Shown here piece by piece: positions 1 through 6,996 of a DNA stretch of 64,000 nucleotides. The stretch is from the NCBI RefSeq assembly GCF_004919095.1, contig NZ_STGJ01000009.1, forward strand, positions 62,001 to 126,000, in the 5' to 3' direction. Under the pieces are notes generated by a model. It was not told the DNA's origin, did no database searches, and saw nothing but the letters and a program-made list of their open reading frames with translations. Numbering within the stretch: position 1 is the first letter of the stretch; each line of letters begins with the position of its first letter. The translations under genes were made by a program, and so were the position numbers. This DNA is from Crenobacter intestini. Lineage in GTDB: Bacteria; Pseudomonadota; Gammaproteobacteria; Burkholderiales; Chromobacteriaceae.

Positions 1-609
1 GCTGCCGTCGGCGAAGGCCAGCACGGCAATTGACGCCGCGCCGGTGCTTACCGTATCGCCTTCGGCGACGGCGCCGCCTTTCACCAGTACCCGGCCGCCG
101 GCGCTGACCTGACCCTTGATGAGCAGCGCACGGGCGGCGGGGTTGGGCAGCGGGTCCTGGCAGCTTTTGTCACCGTCGCACAGCCGGGCGTCGAAAGAGG
201 TGCCACGGATGCCCAGCGTCGCGGTCGCCGTCTGGTACTTGACCGCGTCGGGCCTGAGTTTGGCGATGGCGCCGGAGACACTGCGGATGCCGCCGGCGGC
301 CAGCGTCTGCAGGGTGCCGTCTTCGCGGTAGCGGTCGATGGTCAGCCGGCTGGCCGGGCGCAGGGTGTTGCGGGCGCCGTCGATGTACTCGATGACGGCA
401 AAGCCCTTGGCGTCGGTGCTGACGGTGTCGCCTTCGTCGATCGGGCTACCCTTGCCGACGATGCGCAAGGCACTGCCGGCTTGCTGGGCGGTGACAGTGC
501 CCTGGCTGAACAGGATCTTGCCGGCCTGTGTGGCGGCCAGCGCGGGGCCGGCCAGGCCGAGCAGGCACAGGCCGGTGAGTAGCGGCCTGGTGAGGCGGTA
601 CGTTTCCAA
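1..609 (-). CDS. FecR-domain secreted protein (C-terminal end outside window)
   Basis: Read directly on the minus strand as an open frame of 203 codons that runs off the left edge. It starts at a TTG at 609-607 preceded by GGAGG at 620-616. Residues 1 to about 26 look like a Sec signal peptide (basic TYRLTR, then a Leu/Ala/Gly core ending in ALA). The next roughly 60 residues resemble a FecR domain, with DEGDTVST followed by FAVIEYIDGAR. A second copy begins near residue 175 (AEGDTVSTG...AVLAFADGS) and is cut by the edge. FecR domains occur in periplasmic surface and signalling proteins; the role here is unknown. The lack of an ATG and the window edge make this gene easy to miss. Confidence 0.72.
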   Translation of the reverse strand, partial: METYRLTRPLLTGLCLLGLAGPALAATQAGKILFSQGTVTAQQAGSALRIVGKGSPIDEGDTVSTDAKGFAVIEYIDGARNTLRPASRLTIDRYREDGTLQTLAAGGIRSVSGAIAKLRPDAVKYQTATATLGIRGTSFDARLCDGDKSCQDPLPNPAARALLIKGQVSAGGRVLVKGGAVAEGDTVSTGAASIAVLAFADGS

Positions 610-691
610 GAAGAACCTCCGCGATGAAATCCAAAATGCATTTCTGACTATGGATTTTCGACGGAAGGCCGGAATTACTTCAAATGAAATA

Positions 692-724
692 TTAAAAACG
701 CCGCGTCCGGGCGGACGCGGCGTT
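692..724 (-). terminator. Rho-independent terminator after the DJ-1/PfpI gene
   Basis: A perfect 12-bp inverted repeat (697-708 with 713-724, loop GGGC) is followed on the minus strand by TTTTTAAT. It lies about 30 bases beyond the stop of the DJ-1/PfpI gene. Confidence 0.85.
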
Positions 725-756
725 GCCAAATTGCGACGAAAACAATGGTTTTTGGG

Positions 757-1446
757 TCAATCTGCCGTGTTCAGGCGCTTGAGCAGCGCGTGCGCGACCG
801 CTTCGCTCGACGCCGGGTTCTGCCCGGTGATCAGCGGGCCATCCTCGACCACGTGCACGCCCCAGTCGTCGCCCTTGCTGTAGTGCGCGCCCAGCGCCTT
901 CAGTTCGTCCTCGAGCAGGAAGGGGACGACGTGGGTGAGGCCGACCGCTTCCTCTTCGCTATCGGAAAAGCCGGTGACCTTGCGGCCGCTCACCAGCAGC
1001 TTGCCGTCAGGACCGCGCGCGTGCAGCAGCACGGCCGGTGCGTGGCAGACGGCGGCGACCGGCTTGCCCTGCGCGGCGAAGGCCTCGATCAACAGGCGCG
1101 ACGCCTCGTTGTTGGTCAGGTCCCACAGCGGGCCGTGGCCGCCCGGGTAAAACACCGCGTCGAAGTCGCCGGCCTCGACTTCCTTCAGCGTCAGCGTATG
1201 CGCGAGCTTGTCCTTGAGCGCGGCGTCGCCGTTGAAGCGCACGGTGGCCGGGGTCTGCGACTCGGGCAGCGCGCTTTTCGGGTCGATCGGCGGCTGCAGG
1301 CCGAGCGGCGAGGCGAGCGTGATGTCGACACCGGCGTCCGCGAGCGCGTAGTAGGGGGCGGCGAATTCCTCGATCCAGAAGCCGGTGCGGTGGCCGGTGT
1401 CGCCGAGCTTGTCGTGGCTGGTCAAAACGAACAGGACGCGTTTCAT
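757..1446 (-). CDS. DJ-1/PfpI (Hsp31-like) family protein, class I GATase domain
   Basis: A 229-residue protein of the DJ-1/PfpI superfamily, type 1 glutamine amidotransferase-like fold. The nucleophile elbow AAVCHAPAVLL places the conserved Cys at 134 and His at 135. The acidic partner lies in FWIEEF near residue 26, and YPGGHGP (100-106) is the usual preceding loop. Hsp31-like members act as glyoxalase III or deglycase enzymes on methylglyoxal and related carbonyls, or as holding chaperones. The start lies only 26 bases after the nemA stop on the same strand, so the two are probably cotranscribed under NemR control. That context favours a carbonyl-detoxifying role over proteolysis. Substrate unproven. 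Confidence 0.87.
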   Translation of the reverse strand: MKRVLFVLTSHDKLGDTGHRTGFWIEEFAAPYYALADAGVDITLASPLGLQPPIDPKSALPESQTPATVRFNGDAALKDKLAHTLTLKEVEAGDFDAVFYPGGHGPLWDLTNNEASRLLIEAFAAQGKPVAAVCHAPAVLLHARGPDGKLLVSGRKVTGFSDSEEEAVGLTHVVPFLLEDELKALGAHYSKGDDWGVHVVEDGPLITGQNPASSEAVAHALLKRLNTAD

Positions 1447-1472
1447 CGGTCTTTCCCTCGGGTTGGCAAAAA

Positions 1473-2573
1473 TCAGGCAGGCAGGGCCGGGTAGTCGGTG
1501 TAGCCGTGCGCGTCGCCGCCGTACAGGGTGCGCGCGTCAAGCGGGTTCAGTTCGGCACCGAGCTTAAGCCGCTTTGGCAGGTCGGGGTTGGCGATAAAGG
1601 CACGGCCGAAGGCGACCGCGTCGATATGGCCTGCTTCCAGCATCTGGCGGGCTTTTTCGCCAGTGTAGCCGCCGGCGCCGATAATGCATCCTGTATAAGT
1701 TGCGCGCATGGCTTGGCGGAACGCCTCCGGCCACGCCGGCCCGCCGGCCCAGTCCGGCTCGGACAGGTGCAGGTAGGCCAGCTTGCGTTTCGACAGTTCG
1801 CGCGCCAGATAGAGCGCCATGTCTTCCTGGCCGACGTCGGACAGGCCGTTGAACACGCCCAGCGGCGAGATGCGCACGCCGACGCGCCCGCTCGTCCATT
1901 CGGCGCACACGGCGTCGACCACTTCGAGCAGCAGCCGCGCGCGGTTCTCGATACTGCCGCCGTAGGCGTCGGTACGCTGGTTGGCCTCGGGCGACAGGAA
2001 CTGGTTGAGCAGGTAGCCGTGCGCGGCGTGGATTTCGACGAGGTCGAAGCCGGCACGCTCCGCGCGGTCGGTCGCTTGGCGGTAGTCGTCGACGATGTCG
2101 GCCAGCTCGGCGGTCTCCAGCGCACGCGGCGCGCTGCACGGCAGGCGCTCGAGCGCGCCGTCGGCCATGCGCACGGTGGTGCGGCTGTCGGCGGTGAGCG
2201 CGGAGGGCGCGACCGGCGCCTGACCGTCCGGTTGCACGCTGGTGTGCGAGATGCGGCCGGTGTGCCACAGCTGGATCGCCATTAGCCCGCCGGCCTGATG
2301 GACGGCCTGGTTGATGTCGCGCCAAGCGGCGACCTGCGCTTCGTCGTAGAGGCCGGGGGCGCCGGCGTAGCCCTTGGCGGTGGGCGAGATATGGACGCCT
2401 TCGCTGATGATCAGCCCGGCCGAGGCGCGCTGCACGTAGTAGTCGCGGGCGAGGGCGGTCGGCAGGTCGCCCGGCTCGGTATTGCGCAGGCGGGTCAGCG
2501 GCGCCATCAGCACGCGGTTGCTCAGGACGAGCTCGCCGATGGCGAGCGGGGACATCAGTGTCGGGGCTGTCAT
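1473..2573 (-). CDS. nemA: Old yellow enzyme, N-ethylmaleimide reductase type
   Basis: A 366-residue FMN-dependent ene-reductase. It shows the OYE TIM-barrel landmarks: an N-terminal LSNRVLMAPLTRLR strand, IQLWHTGR, and the active-site stretch EIHAAHGYLLNQFLSP with the His pair that binds the substrate carbonyl or nitro group. The C-terminal ARTLYGG.AHGYTDYP resembles NemA/MorB-type enzymes. The family reduces activated C=C bonds of maleimides, quinones and nitro compounds using NADPH. The start has AGGAG nearby, and a NemR-type operator sits directly upstream at 2588-2602. Its regulator gene lies just upstream on the same strand, as in the Escherichia coli nemRA pair. Confidence 0.93.
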   Translation of the reverse strand: MTAPTLMSPLAIGELVLSNRVLMAPLTRLRNTEPGDLPTALARDYYVQRASAGLIISEGVHISPTAKGYAGAPGLYDEAQVAAWRDINQAVHQAGGLMAIQLWHTGRISHTSVQPDGQAPVAPSALTADSRTTVRMADGALERLPCSAPRALETAELADIVDDYRQATDRAERAGFDLVEIHAAHGYLLNQFLSPEANQRTDAYGGSIENRARLLLEVVDAVCAEWTSGRVGVRISPLGVFNGLSDVGQEDMALYLARELSKRKLAYLHLSEPDWAGGPAWPEAFRQAMRATYTGCIIGAGGYTGEKARQMLEAGHIDAVAFGRAFIANPDLPKRLKLGAELNPLDARTLYGGDAHGYTDYPALPA

Positions 2574-2587
2574 GCAAACTCCTGTAT

Positions 2588-2602
2588 TAGACCGTTCGTC
2601 TA
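2588..2602 (-). promoter_or_regulatory. NemR-type operator at the nemA start
   Basis: TAGACCGTTCGTCTA has matching arms TAGAC/GTCTA around a 5-base centre. It lies 14 bases upstream of the nemA ATG, just before the ribosome binding site. A near-identical site is at 3256-3270 beside the regulator gene. The E. coli NemR box is also a TAGACC-type palindrome. Confidence 0.75.
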
Positions 2603-2612
2603 GCTGCTAGGT

Positions 2613-2636
2613 AAAAATCGCCCGCGTTTGCGGGCG
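2613..2636 (-). terminator. Terminator between nemR and nemA
   Basis: The stem CGCCCGC/GCGGGCG (2619-2625 with 2630-2636, loop of 4) is followed on the minus strand by A then TTTTT. It sits just downstream of the nemR stop, so nemA is probably transcribed mainly from its own operator-controlled promoter. Confidence 0.7.
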
Positions 2637-2647
2637 CAAGGGAGGGT

Positions 2648-3241
2648 TCAGGCGAGCAGGGCGCGGGTCGCTTGCAGCGCCCTGGCCAGTGGGGCGTGGC
2701 TGCGCGACACCTTGGCCAGCAGCGAGGCGCCCAGCCAGCGCGCGTACAGCTGCTCGGCAAGTTCCGCCGCGGGCGCGCAGAGGGCAAGCGAGCCGTCGGC
2801 CTGCGCCGCGCCGATCGCGCGGGCGATCTCGGCGACGATGCCCTGCATCGCGGTGTCCAGCGCGACGCGCATCGGCTCGGAGTAGTCGGCCACTTCGGCG
2901 GCGAGCTTGACCGCGAGGCAGGTGTGCAGCTGCGGGTCGCATTCGGCGGCCGCGAGCCAGCGCTCGAAGTAGGCGATCAGCCGCGCGCGGCTGTCGCCCA
3001 GCGTGTCGTCGGCGAACAGCGCGGCGAGATGCTGGCGGTAAATGGCGAAGTAGTGTTCGATCAGTGCCTCGCCGAACGCGTCTTTCGAGTCGAAGTAATG
3101 GTAGAACGAGCCCTTGGGCACGCCCGCAGAGGCGAGCAGTTCGGTCAGTCCGAGGGCGGTGAAGCCCTTGTGGCGGACCAGTTGCTCGCCGGTGGCGAGG
3201 ATATGGGCGCGGGTATCGGGAAAGCTGCTGGGTCTGGGCAT
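2648..3241 (-). CDS. nemR: TetR-family electrophile/hypochlorite-sensing repressor (NemR-like)
   Basis: A 197-residue TetR/AcrR-family regulator. The N-terminal helix-turn-helix reads GLTELLASAGVPKGSFYHYF (about residues 31-50). From the chosen start, Cys108 (TCLAVKLAAEV) and Lys177 (LLAKVSRS) match in context and in spacing (69 residues) the Cys106/Lys175 redox pair described for E. coli NemR. A longer frame would begin at 3283, but it would place the operator 3256-3270 inside the coding region and give extra residues unlike the family. The ATG at 3241 gives a length close to E. coli NemR. No strong Shine-Dalgarno is visible. Predicted to repress itself and nemA until oxidised or alkylated. 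Confidence 0.87.
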   Translation of the reverse strand: MPRPSSFPDTRAHILATGEQLVRHKGFTALGLTELLASAGVPKGSFYHYFDSKDAFGEALIEHYFAIYRQHLAALFADDTLGDSRARLIAYFERWLAAAECDPQLHTCLAVKLAAEVADYSEPMRVALDTAMQGIVAEIARAIGAAQADGSLALCAPAAELAEQLYARWLGASLLAKVSRSHAPLARALQATRALLA

Positions 3242-3255
3242 GTCCGGTAATGTAA

Positions 3256-3270
3256 TAGACCGGTCGTCTA
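3256..3270 (-). promoter_or_regulatory. NemR-type operator upstream of nemR
   Basis: TAGACCGGTCGTCTA lies 14 bases upstream of the preferred nemR start, the same distance as the copy before nemA. Arms TAGAC/GTCTA. It predicts autoregulation. Confidence 0.75.
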
Positions 3271-3290
3271 ATTTCAAGAGCATGGCGGGC

Positions 3291-3320
3291 GTGACGCTGG
3301 CGAGGCCACCGTCTTACAAT
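3291..3320 (+). promoter_or_regulatory. Candidate promoter of the fumarase gene
   Basis: GTGACG (3291-3296), an 18-base spacer and TACAAT (3315-3320) lie about 54 bases upstream of the fumarase ATG in the gap divergent from nemR. The -35 is imperfect. Confidence 0.4.
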
Positions 3321-3373
3321 AGCGGCGAACCATAAGAGGCCGACTGCGCCACCACACCCGTTGGAGAACCCGC

Positions 3374-4900
3374 ATGACCCGCATCCGCCAGGAAGACTTC
3401 ATCCAGAGCATCGCCGACGCCTTCCAGTACATTTCCTACTACCACCCGAAGGACTTCATCGACGCGCTGTACCAGGCGTACCTGAAGGAAGAGAGCCCGG
3501 CGGCCAAGGACGCGATGGCGCAGATCCTGGTCAACAGCCGCATGTGCGCCGAAGGCCACCGCCCGATCTGCCAGGATACCGGCATCGCGGTGGTGTTCCT
3601 CAAGGTGGGCATGAACGTGCAGTGGGACGCGACACTGTCGGTGCAGGAAATGGTCAACGAGGGTGTGCGCCGCGCCTACCTCGACCCGCACAACACGCTG
3701 CGCGCGTCGGTGCTGCTCGACCCGGCCGGCAAGCGCCAGAACAGCAAGGACAACACGCCGGCCGTCGTCCACTACGAGATCGTCGAAGGTGACGACGTCG
3801 AGGTGATATGCGCGGCCAAGGGCGGTGGCTCGGAGAACAAGTCGAAATTTGTCGCGCTCAACCCGTCCGACTCCATCGTCGACTGGGTGCTGAAGACGGT
3901 GCCGACCATGGGCGCAGGCTGGTGTCCGCCGGGCATCCTCGGCATCGGCATCGGCGGCACGCCGGAGAAGGCGATGCTGCTGGCCAAGGAAAGCCTGATG
4001 GGCCCGGTCGACATCCACCTGGTGAAGGAAAAGGCCGCGCGCGGCGAGGAACTGACCCGGGTCGAGGCGCTGCGCCTCGAACTCCTGGAAAAGATCAACG
4101 CGCTGGGCATCGGCGCGCAGGGGCTGGGTGGCCTCACCACCGTGCTCGACGTGAAGATTCTCGACTACCCGACCCACGCGGCGAGCCTGCCGGTGGCGAT
4201 GATCCCGAACTGCGCGGCGACCCGCCACGTGCACTTCCACCTGGACGGCAGCGGCCCGGCCAGGCTCGAGGCGCCCAGCCTGGAAGACTGGCCGCAGATC
4301 GAGTACGGCAACGCCGGCGGCCGCCGCGTCGACCTCGACACCGTCACCCGCGAGGAGGTCGAGAGCTGGAAGCCGGGCGAAGTGCTGCTCTTGAACGGCA
4401 AGATGCTGACCGGCCGCGACGCCGCGCACAAGCGCATCGTCGACATGCTGAACAAGGGCGAGACGCTGCCGGTCGACCTCTCCGGCCGCTTCATCTACTA
4501 CGTCGGCCCGGTCGACCCGGTCGGCGACGAGGTGGTCGGCCCGGCCGGCCCCACCACCGCGACGCGGATGGACAAGTTCACCGAGCAGGTGCTGGCCGAG
4601 ACCGGCCTGTTGGGCATGATCGGCAAGGCCGAGCGCGGTCCGGCGGCGATCGAGGCGATCAAGCAGCACAAGTCGGTCTATCTGATGGCGGTCGGCGGCT
4701 CGGCCTACCTGGTCTCCAAGGCGATCAAGGGCGCGCAGGTGGTCGGCTTCGCCGACCTGGGCATGGAGGCGATCTATGAATTCGAGGTCAAGGACATGCC
4801 GGTGACGGTGGCGGTCGACAGCCAGGGCTCGGCCGTGCACCAGAGCGGCCCGGCCGAGTGGCGCGTGAAGATCGGCAAGATCCCGGTCAGCGCCGCATAA
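3374..4900 (+). CDS. fumA: Class I fumarate hydratase
   Basis: A 508-residue class I (iron-sulfur dependent) fumarase that interconverts fumarate and malate in the TCA cycle. It has the fused alpha and beta regions expected for the FumA/FumB form. The N-terminal half carries Cys residues in HRPICQDTGIA, WCPPGILGIGIGG and IPNCAATRHVHFHLDGSG, which by position match cluster ligands. The C-terminal half has GRDAAHKRI and YYVGPVDPVGDEVVGPAGPTTATRMD. Length is normal for the family. A GGAG precedes the ATG. A monocistronic unit, closed by a shared terminator facing udk. The cluster would be oxygen sensitive and supplied by the isc operon nearby. Confidence 0.95.
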   Translation: MTRIRQEDFIQSIADAFQYISYYHPKDFIDALYQAYLKEESPAAKDAMAQILVNSRMCAEGHRPICQDTGIAVVFLKVGMNVQWDATLSVQEMVNEGVRRAYLDPHNTLRASVLLDPAGKRQNSKDNTPAVVHYEIVEGDDVEVICAAKGGGSENKSKFVALNPSDSIVDWVLKTVPTMGAGWCPPGILGIGIGGTPEKAMLLAKESLMGPVDIHLVKEKAARGEELTRVEALRLELLEKINALGIGAQGLGGLTTVLDVKILDYPTHAASLPVAMIPNCAATRHVHFHLDGSGPARLEAPSLEDWPQIEYGNAGGRRVDLDTVTREEVESWKPGEVLLLNGKMLTGRDAAHKRIVDMLNKGETLPVDLSGRFIYYVGPVDPVGDEVVGPAGPTTATRMDKFTEQVLAETGLLGMIGKAERGPAAIEAIKQHKSVYLMAVGGSAYLVSKAIKGAQVVGFADLGMEAIYEFEVKDMPVTVAVDSQGSAVHQSGPAEWRVKIGKIPVSAA

Positions 4901-4916
4901 GGCAGGCCAGACACGC

Positions 4917-4945
4917 AAAAGGCCGGGGTTGTCCCCGGCCTTTTT
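4917..4945. terminator. Bidirectional terminator between fumarase and udk
   Basis: The stem GGCCGGGG/CCCCGGCC (4921-4928 with 4933-4940, loop TTGT) is flanked by AAAA on the left and TTTTT on the right, so it can serve the converging genes on both strands. Confidence 0.88.
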
Positions 4946-4961
4946 GCTGCCTTGCCGTGCC

Positions 4962-5576
4962 TTAGCTTGCCAGCGCGGCGACGCGGGCGGTGATCAGGTC
5001 GACCGCCGGGTCGTTGCTGCCGTGCGGCAGGATCACGTCGGCGAAGCGTTTGGTCGGCTCGACAAACTGGTTGTGCATCGGGCGCACGGTCGCCATGTAC
5101 TGCTCGATCACGTTGTGCATGGTGCGGCCGCGTTCGGCGATGTCGCGCTCGAGGCGGCGGATGAAGCGCACGTCGCCGTCGGTGTCGACGAAGATCTTCA
5201 GCGACATCATGTCGCGCAAGGCCTGGTCGTACAGCGCGAAGATCCCCTCGATCACGATCACCGGGCCGGTGACGACGGTCTCGGTCTGGCTCGCGCGGGT
5301 GTGCTGCGAGAAGTCGTACAGGGGCATCTCGATCGGCACGCCGTTTTTCAGGTCGTCGATATGCTGGATCAGGAGCGGCCAGTCGAACGCGTGCGGGTGG
5401 TCGTAGTTGGTCGACAGGCGCTGCTCGAAGGTCAGGTGGCTCTGGTCGCGGTAGTAGTTGTCCTGGATGATCACCGCCGCCTTGTCGGCGCCGATGGTCT
5501 CGACCACCTTGCGGGTAACCGTGGTCTTGCCGCTGCCGCTGCCGCCGGCGACACCGATGATGAAAGGTTTGCTCAT
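4962..5576 (-). CDS. udk: Uridine/cytidine kinase
   Basis: A 204-residue nucleoside kinase that phosphorylates uridine and cytidine to UMP and CMP in pyrimidine salvage. The P-loop GVAGGSGSGKTT lies at about residues 8-19, followed by QDNYYRDQSHL and the DHPHAFDWPLL substrate region typical of Udk. The ATG at 5576 is preferred because a G-rich ribosome site (GGGGGTGG) lies just upstream; a GTG at 5588 would add four residues. It stands alone, convergent with the fumarase gene. Confidence 0.94.
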   Translation of the reverse strand: MSKPFIIGVAGGSGSGKTTVTRKVVETIGADKAAVIIQDNYYRDQSHLTFEQRLSTNYDHPHAFDWPLLIQHIDDLKNGVPIEMPLYDFSQHTRASQTETVVTGPVIVIEGIFALYDQALRDMMSLKIFVDTDGDVRFIRRLERDIAERGRTMHNVIEQYMATVRPMHNQFVEPTKRFADVILPHGSNDPAVDLITARVAALAS

Positions 5577-5635
5577 GGCCACCCCCACAAAGAAAAGCGG
5601 GCTAATTTAGCAAAGTCTGATGCTCAAGGAAAGCG

Positions 5636-6274
5636 TCAGGCCTCGGCCGCCGCCTGGGCTTCGGCGAGGGCCGCGTCGTGCCACGCCTGCATCGCCGGCA
5701 GGGCGCGCAATTGCGCGGCGTATTCGGCCGCTTCTCCGTCGAGCGTCACGCCGTAGGTCTCGAAGCGGAACACGATGGGCGCGAACATCGCGTCGGCAAT
5801 CCCGAAGCGGCCGAACAGGAAGGGGCCGGCCTCGCGGTGTGCCGCGCGCAGCGACTGCCACAGCTGGGTGATGCGTTCGATGTCGGCGCGGGCCGCCTCG
5901 TCGGGTTCGATCACATGGCGCTGGCCGCAGTCGAAGCCCATCTGCTGGCGCAGCGCGGCAAAGCCCGAGTGCATCTCGGCGCTGACCGCGCGCGCGAGCG
6001 CGCGCTCCTGAGCTTCGCGTGGCCACAGGCCCGCGGCCGGGTAGCACTCGGCGAGGTACTCGCAGATCGCCAGCGAGTCCCAGATCTTCAGGTGGTGGTC
6101 GATCAGGAGCGGCACCTTGCCGGTCGGGCTGTACTGCAGGATGCGCTCGCGGGTATCGCTCTGGTAGAGCCGGACCTGCACCTCCTCGAACGGCTCTTCC
6201 AGCATCTTCAGCACGAGCCAGGGCCTGAGCGACCACGAGGAATAGCGTTTGTCTCCAATCACGAGCCGGAACAT
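5636..6274 (-). CDS. Glutathione S-transferase family protein
   Basis: A 212-residue two-domain GST-like protein. The N-terminal thioredoxin-fold domain has the SSWSLRPWL helix carrying a likely catalytic Ser, then TGKVPLLIDHHLKIWDSLAICEYLAE with the cis-Pro (KVPLL) and the DS glutathione-binding motif. The C-terminal half is the all-helical domain, with FGIADAMFAPIVFRF. These features resemble the zeta/YfcF-like branch, but the substrate cannot be told. The start at 6274 has GGAGAGG upstream and begins the conserved FRLVIGDKRYSSWSLR; an upstream start at 6307 would add a non-conserved tail. It lies downstream of the isc operon but behind that operon's terminator. Confidence 0.88.
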   Translation of the reverse strand: MFRLVIGDKRYSSWSLRPWLVLKMLEEPFEEVQVRLYQSDTRERILQYSPTGKVPLLIDHHLKIWDSLAICEYLAECYPAAGLWPREAQERALARAVSAEMHSGFAALRQQMGFDCGQRHVIEPDEAARADIERITQLWQSLRAAHREAGPFLFGRFGIADAMFAPIVFRFETYGVTLDGEAAEYAAQLRALPAMQAWHDAALAEAQAAAEA

Positions 6275-6379
6275 GGCGGCCTCTCCTGTTTGCGGGAATT
6301 TATGCATTCTAGGATAAAAGCGGCCGTCAAGGTTTCGTCTTGCTGGCAGACAACAAAGCCGACAAGGGTTGTCGGCGCG

Positions 6380-6413
6380 AAAAAAAGCCGGCCTGCACCC
6401 TTGTGCGGCCGGC
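6380..6413 (-). terminator. Terminator of the isc operon
   Basis: GCCGGCC and GGCCGGC (6387-6393 with 6407-6413) flank a smaller GCAC/GTGC stem. On the minus strand they are followed by a run of seven T (6386-6380), just after the iscX stop. A second hairpin (GCCGACAA/TTGTCGGC, about 6358-6377) follows and may be a backup. Confidence 0.88.
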
Positions 6414-6431
6414 GCGCGTGGCGTGGCGCTA

Positions 6432-6626
6432 CTACTCGGCCTCGTCTATCCACGCCTGCTGGATCGCTTCGAGGACCTTCTCGCCGCCGCGGGCGTGGTC
6501 GTCGTCGAAGCCGGGCAGGCCGACCACCTTGTTGTGCAGGTCGGTAAAGCGGATCGTTTTCGGGTCGACCTCGGGGTAACGGTCGTAGAGTTCGGCGGCG
6601 ATCGCGTGAATGTCGGTCCACTTCAT
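6432..6626 (-). CDS. iscX: Fe-S cluster assembly protein IscX
   Basis: A 64-residue acidic protein beginning MKWTDIHAIAAELYDRYPEVDP, the signature of IscX/YfhJ. In E. coli IscX binds IscS and modulates iron-sulfur assembly, possibly as an iron-dependent regulator. The second half keeps FTDLHNKVVGLPGFDDD. The ATG at 6626 has GAGGA upstream, so longer frames through this region are not real. It is the last gene of the isc operon, 20 bases after fdx. Confidence 0.94.
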   Translation of the reverse strand: MKWTDIHAIAAELYDRYPEVDPKTIRFTDLHNKVVGLPGFDDDHARGGEKVLEAIQQAWIDEAE

Positions 6627-6646
6627 GGGGCGTCCTCGTCTCGGTC

Positions 6647-6988
6647 TCAGTGGTGTTCGCGGGCGTGGTTGATCGTGTAGCGCGGGATCTCGACGACGAG
6701 GTCGGCGCCGTCGACGATCGCCTGGCACGACAGGCGCGAGTCGGGCTCGAGCCCCCACGCCTTGTCGAGCATGTCTTCCTCGAGTTCGTCCGCCTCGTTC
6801 AGCGATTCGGCACCCTCGCGCACGACGACGTGGCAGGTCGTGCACGCGCACGACATCTCGCACGCGTGTTCGATCTCGATGCCATGCTCGAGCAGGGTCT
6901 GGCAGATGCTCTGGCCGGACGGGGCGTCGTCGATCACGGTGCCATCGGGGCAGAGTTCGGCGTGCGGCAGCACGATGATGCGGGGCAT
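6647..6988 (-). CDS. fdx: ISC-type [2Fe-2S] ferredoxin
   Basis: A 113-residue adrenodoxin-type ferredoxin that feeds electrons into Fe-S cluster synthesis. The cluster ligands are visible as Cys43, Cys49, Cys52 (CEMSCACTTC) and Cys88 (RLSCQA), the CX5CX2C...C pattern of bacterial Fdx, with the extra Cys47 also seen in E. coli. The acidic stretch NEADELEEDML is the usual partner-binding face. It follows hscA by 8 bases. Confidence 0.95.
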   Translation of the reverse strand: MPRIIVLPHAELCPDGTVIDDAPSGQSICQTLLEHGIEIEHACEMSCACTTCHVVVREGAESLNEADELEEDMLDKAWGLEPDSRLSCQAIVDGADLVVEIPRYTINHAREHH

Positions 6989-6996
6989 GTTCTTCC

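Noticed and set aside
6306-6330. Promoter for the GST-like gene from TTGACG and TAGAAT
   Set aside because: The spacer is only 13 bases, too short for a sigma-70 promoter.
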